Assembly: GCA_050259035.1 (NCBI GenBank)
Contig: JBLMZW010000167.1
Span: 1 to 8,935 of the forward strand
Reading direction: 5' to 3'
From: JBLMZW01 sp050259035
GTDB taxonomy: Bacteria > Bacillota > Syntrophomonadia > Syntrophomonadales > DTU052
DNA: 8,935 nt
Shown here: positions 6,838-8,935 of the stretch, piece after piece
Numbering within the stretch: position 1 is the first letter of the stretch
Layout of the letters: every line of letters begins with the position of its first letter
The notes under the pieces: generated by a model
Told to the model about the DNA's origin: nothing
Database searches by the model: none
The model's input: the letters and a program-made list of their open reading frames with translations, nothing else
Program-made: the position numbers and the translations under genes

Positions 6838-7380
6838 ATGCGTAAAAAGTGGTTAAGTATACCCATTCTAATAATAGTTTCTTCTACCTTGATTTTGGGA
6901 GGCTGTGGCAACCAGGCCCAGAAAAAACCTGTAACTCCTAAGACTAATATGACTGCCCCGAAGACCAAAACAACGACCCCAAATACCGTAACCCGGCCAG
7001 CAAAGAAACCGGTTCCTACCATGAGCACTTCCGAAATGCGGCGTTTGGCTGATAAACTGACCAATATAGCGGTAACGGTAAAAGGGGTAAAATCGGCCAC
7101 GGTGGTTGTCCAGCCGATGGGGACTAAGGTCAGTGTTCTTGTGGGATTAACCCTTGATCCCTCGGTGAAGGGTAAGGAAACCACCATGATTAAGAACGAA
7201 ATAACCAAAAAGTTTAAGAAAGCCGATAAACGTATAACCCGAGTACTGGTAACCAGTAACCCTGATCTGGTTAAAAGAATCGAAGACATAGCTCGAGGAG
7301 TGATTGCTGGCAAACCGGTGCAAAGCTTCGCCAGCGAAATATCGGAGCTAAGTCGGCGGATTGCCCCTGGCATGAAATAA
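6838..7380 (+). CDS. YhcN/YlaJ-family sporulation lipoprotein
   Basis: This is a 180-residue predicted lipoprotein. A short basic start (MRKKW) leads into a hydrophobic segment and a clear lipobox, Leu20-Gly-Gly-Cys23, so Cys23 should be lipidated and the protein held on the outer face of a membrane. Residues about 26-58 are a Thr/Pro/Lys-rich flexible linker. Residues about 59-165 form the YhcN/YlaJ-type domain: SEMRRLADKLTNIAVTVKGVKSATVVV, a VSVLVGL strand, then ITRVLVTSNPDLVKRIEDIARGV. In Bacillus, family members are spore-associated lipoproteins made in the forespore and linked to germination or outgrowth; their molecular activity is not established. A terminator lies on each side, so the gene is probably a single-gene transcript, perhaps from the sigma-G-like promoter just upstream. 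It identifies the host as a likely spore-former. Confidence 0.88.
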   Translation: MRKKWLSIPILIIVSSTLILGGCGNQAQKKPVTPKTNMTAPKTKTTTPNTVTRPAKKPVPTMSTSEMRRLADKLTNIAVTVKGVKSATVVVQPMGTKVSVLVGLTLDPSVKGKETTMIKNEITKKFKKADKRITRVLVTSNPDLVKRIEDIARGVIAGKPVQSFASEISELSRRIAPGMK

Positions 7381-7391
7381 AGTCAATTCAG

Positions 7392-7425
7392 AAAACCTGG
7401 GAATTACTCCCGGGTTTTTTGTTTT
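7392..7425 (+). terminator. Rho-independent terminator after the lipoprotein gene
   Basis: An 11-bp stem (7392-7402 with 7408-7418, one T-G wobble) closes on a five-base loop and runs into TTTTTTGTTTT (7415-7425). It begins 12 bp after the stop codon and ends only 18 bp before the annotated start of rsmA, so rsmA needs its own promoter. Confidence 0.9.
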
Positions 7426-7445
7426 GTCATTTTTTGTAGTACAAT
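7419..7445 (+). promoter_or_regulatory. Possible sigma-A promoter for rsmA
   Basis: TACAAT (7440-7445) is a good -10 hexamer, and TTGTTT (7419-7424) lies 15 bases upstream as a poor -35 within the terminator tail. If it is used, transcription would begin near 7452. That is after the ATG at 7444 and just before the ATG at 7456, so the second ATG would be the start on an almost leaderless message. Confidence 0.3.
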
Positions 7446-8364
7446 GAGCTTAGTTATGGTAGAGCAAAAAGGTATAAAAGATAATTCATCCATTACCGGA
7501 GTTAAAAGCCTTCTCGGTGTTCACGGGCTGTTCCTTAAAAAGAGTCTGGGGCAGAACTTTCTGGTGGACAAGAACATACGGACTAAAATCGTAGAGGCTT
7601 GTCAGCTTCGGGAAGACGATACGGTGCTTGAGGTGGGAACCGGCCTTGGGGTATTAAGTGTTGCCCTGGCCGAAAAAGCAAAAAAAGTAACTACTGTGGA
7701 GATAGATTCCCGACTCGAACCGATATTAAGACAAATTTTCTCCTCACAAGATAACATAACCTTAATAATGAACGATATCCTGCAATTGGATTGGGAAAAA
7801 ACGCTGGAAATAACTGAACCACAAAAGGTTGTTGTATGCGCCAATCTACCTTACTACATAACATCACCGGTAATTTTTAATATTTTAGATCATTTGTCCT
7901 TGGTGAAACGGGCAGTTTTAATGATGCAGAAAGAGGTTGCCGAGCGACTGCTTGCCCGGCCTGGAACCAAAGAATACGGTTTAATAACAGCGATGGTGAC
8001 CTGGAAGGCGACGGTTTCTCCTGTAACCAGGGTCTCACGGAACTGCTATTACCCGGTACCGGAGGTGGATTCCAGTGTTGTCAGGCTGGAACCCCGGGAA
8101 TCATTGGTAGAGGTCAAAGACGAAGAAGTCCTGCGCAGGCTGGTCCGTGATGCATTCCAAATGCGGCGCAAGACTATGAACAATGTTTTATGCAGAAGAG
8201 GTCTTTCCCGAGATGATGCATCAATGGTACTTATGGAGGCTGGCATAGATCCGATGTGCCGGGGGGAAACCCTGAGCATTGAAGAGTTCGCCCGGATAGC
8301 TGACGGGCTTACTGACAGGGGGAAAAAACATGATTTTTCAGAGTCCGACCCTGGGAAAACTTGA
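7444..8364 (+). CDS. rsmA: 16S rRNA (adenine1518/1519-N6)-dimethyltransferase RsmA (KsgA)
   Basis: The enzyme uses S-adenosylmethionine to dimethylate two adjacent adenines in the 3' hairpin of 16S rRNA, a late checkpoint in 30S subunit assembly in the cytoplasm. At 306 residues it is slightly longer than usual. Visible family marks are LKKSLGQNFL (31-40), SAM-binding motif I EVGTGLG (63-69), the acidic VEID (85-88) that binds the SAM ribose, catalytic NLPYY (134-138), the LMMQKEVAERL helix, the C-terminal FQMRRKTMNNVL and SIEEFARIAD. Motif I has Thr66 where many RsmA proteins have Pro. No Shine-Dalgarno sequence precedes either ATG 7444 or ATG 7456. The four-residue shorter form fits the family length slightly better, so the true start is uncertain. 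The 3' end overlaps the next gene by 35 bp, suggesting co-expression. Confidence 0.96.
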   Translation: MSLVMVEQKGIKDNSSITGVKSLLGVHGLFLKKSLGQNFLVDKNIRTKIVEACQLREDDTVLEVGTGLGVLSVALAEKAKKVTTVEIDSRLEPILRQIFSSQDNITLIMNDILQLDWEKTLEITEPQKVVVCANLPYYITSPVIFNILDHLSLVKRAVLMMQKEVAERLLARPGTKEYGLITAMVTWKATVSPVTRVSRNCYYPVPEVDSSVVRLEPRESLVEVKDEEVLRRLVRDAFQMRRKTMNNVLCRRGLSRDDASMVLMEAGIDPMCRGETLSIEEFARIADGLTDRGKKHDFSESDPGKT

Positions 8365-8803
8365 TATGAACCAAGTTGTTACGGACTTGCTTGATTATGT
8401 TTCGAGCGATACTAATTTCCCCTATAAACTTATTGTAGGATCAGATTCTCAGACTCGCGATGGTGTAACCTGCTTTGTTACCGCTATTATTATTCACCGG
8501 ATCGGCAAGGGCGCACGCTACTACTTTACGCGGCGTTATGACCGCCACCTTACCAGTCTCAGACAGCGGATATTTTTTGAAACCAGTCTAAGTCTTGACA
8601 TAGCCGATAGACTCGTCCACTGTCTGGCCGAAAAAGGTCAGGAGGAACTTAAGGTTGAGATCCACCTGGATGTAGGAACCCACGGGGAGACCAAGGAACT
8701 GGTAAGAGACATTATAGGTATGGTTGTAGGCAGCGGTTTTGATGCTCATATTAAGCCTAACGCCTGTGGAGCTACCAAAGTGGCTGACCGATATACAAAA
8801 TAA
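8330..8803 (+). CDS. ykuK: YkuK-like RNase H-fold protein (DUF458 family)
   Basis: This 157-residue cytoplasmic protein resembles Bacillus YkuK. Recognisable parts are the N-terminal first strand with an acidic centre (LIVGSDSQT, about residues 39-47), a VTAIIIHRIGKGARYYF strand pair, the central helix with ETSLS, an EIHLDVGTHGETKELV segment bearing a conserved-looking Asp and Glu, and a tail ending in IKPNACGATKVADRYTK. The family is predicted to have an RNase H-like fold with acidic metal-binding residues; its substrate is not known, so nuclease activity is inference. The start is set by AGGGGGA (8317-8323), seven bases before ATG 8330, inside the end of rsmA. The 35-bp overlap implies translational coupling. 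The length is typical of the family and no frame damage is seen. Confidence 0.87.
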   Translation: MIFQSPTLGKLDMNQVVTDLLDYVSSDTNFPYKLIVGSDSQTRDGVTCFVTAIIIHRIGKGARYYFTRRYDRHLTSLRQRIFFETSLSLDIADRLVHCLAEKGQEELKVEIHLDVGTHGETKELVRDIIGMVVGSGFDAHIKPNACGATKVADRYTK

Positions 8804-8871
8804 TCTTCAAAAACCTTTAATTTTCCAACCTTGATCCCATTGACAAGGACTTTACAATTTTATAAACTATA

Positions 8872-8887
8872 TAGTCAACCTTGACTA
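8872..8887. repeat. 16-bp palindrome, possible operator
   Basis: TAGTCAA and TTGACTA are perfect inverted copies separated by CC. The right half is the -35 element of the adjacent promoter candidate, so a dimeric protein bound here would block RNA polymerase. The palindrome is directly visible; operator function is inferred. Confidence 0.45.
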
Positions 8888-8909
8888 GACTGCCAATATG
8901 ATGTATAGT
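8881..8909 (+). promoter_or_regulatory. Sigma-A-type promoter pointing out of the window
   Basis: TTGACT (8881-8886) and TATAGT (8904-8909) are each one base from the sigma-A consensus, with the ideal 17-bp spacing. Transcription would start near 8916 and run to a gene beyond the window. A second, less well spaced pair (TTGACA 8840-8845 and TATAAA 8861-8866, 15 bp apart) lies just upstream. Confidence 0.6.
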
Positions 8910-8935
8910 TATAAATGGTCAAAATAGGTTTGAGA

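Larger units (their letters stand above)
8804..8935. other. AT-rich intergenic region with promoter-like and operator-like elements
   Basis: No gene starts are visible in the last 132 bases. CCTTG (8829-8833) and CAAGG (8844-8848) could form a small hairpin followed by a weakly T-rich stretch, a poor terminator candidate for the ykuK-like gene. CAACCTTGA occurs twice, at 8826-8834 and 8876-8884. A promoter-like pair at 8881-8909 and a palindrome at 8872-8887 are listed separately. Confidence 0.6.

Noticed and set aside
6753..7373. Open frame of 206 codons on the - strand opposite the lipoprotein gene
   Set aside because: The + strand frame has a lipobox, a perfect ribosome binding site and a recognisable family domain. 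The reverse frame has none of these and runs into the upstream terminator.

Overview
The window most likely comes from an endospore-forming, probably clostridial, member of the Bacillota. Three things point that way: a YhcN/YlaJ-type sporulation lipoprotein, strong GGAGG ribosome binding sites with short hairpin-plus-T-run terminators, and a YkuK-type RNase H-fold protein behind rsmA. The species cannot be fixed from the sequence. All genes seen are on the + strand.

Bases 1-6714 hold a tandem family of large exported proteins. The window opens inside the 3' end of one member (1-310, only a CARDB-like tail visible). Two complete members follow, at 455-3643 (1062 aa) and 3748-6714 (988 aa). Each complete protein has a basic N-terminus with one hydrophobic export segment, a DUF7948-like N-terminal domain, seven SBBP-type beta-propeller repeats of about 64-68 residues, and two C-terminal CARDB-like Ig-fold domains. 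The first complete member also has a DUF5018-like beta-sandwich between the propeller and the CARDB pair. The 5' parts of the two genes are nearly identical in DNA, while propellers and tails have diverged, so the array looks mosaic. Neither protein carries a recognisable C-terminal cell-wall anchor. Their ligand or function cannot be read from the sequence.

Bases 6715-7443 hold a terminator, a possible forespore-type promoter, the lipoprotein gene (6838-7380) and a second strong terminator. Bases 7444-8803 hold rsmA (16S rRNA adenine dimethyltransferase), overlapped by 35 bp by a ykuK-like gene, so these two are probably co-transcribed and translationally coupled. The last 132 bases hold no gene. 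They contain a good sigma-A-type promoter whose -35 element sits inside a 16-bp palindrome, and it presumably drives a gene beyond the window.

The two halves look functionally distinct: a conserved housekeeping rRNA-modification block on the right and an accessory surface or secreted-protein array on the left, with a sporulation lipoprotein between them. Whether the propeller proteins are themselves made during sporulation is an open and testable idea. It is supported only by weak promoter-like matches and by the neighbouring gene.
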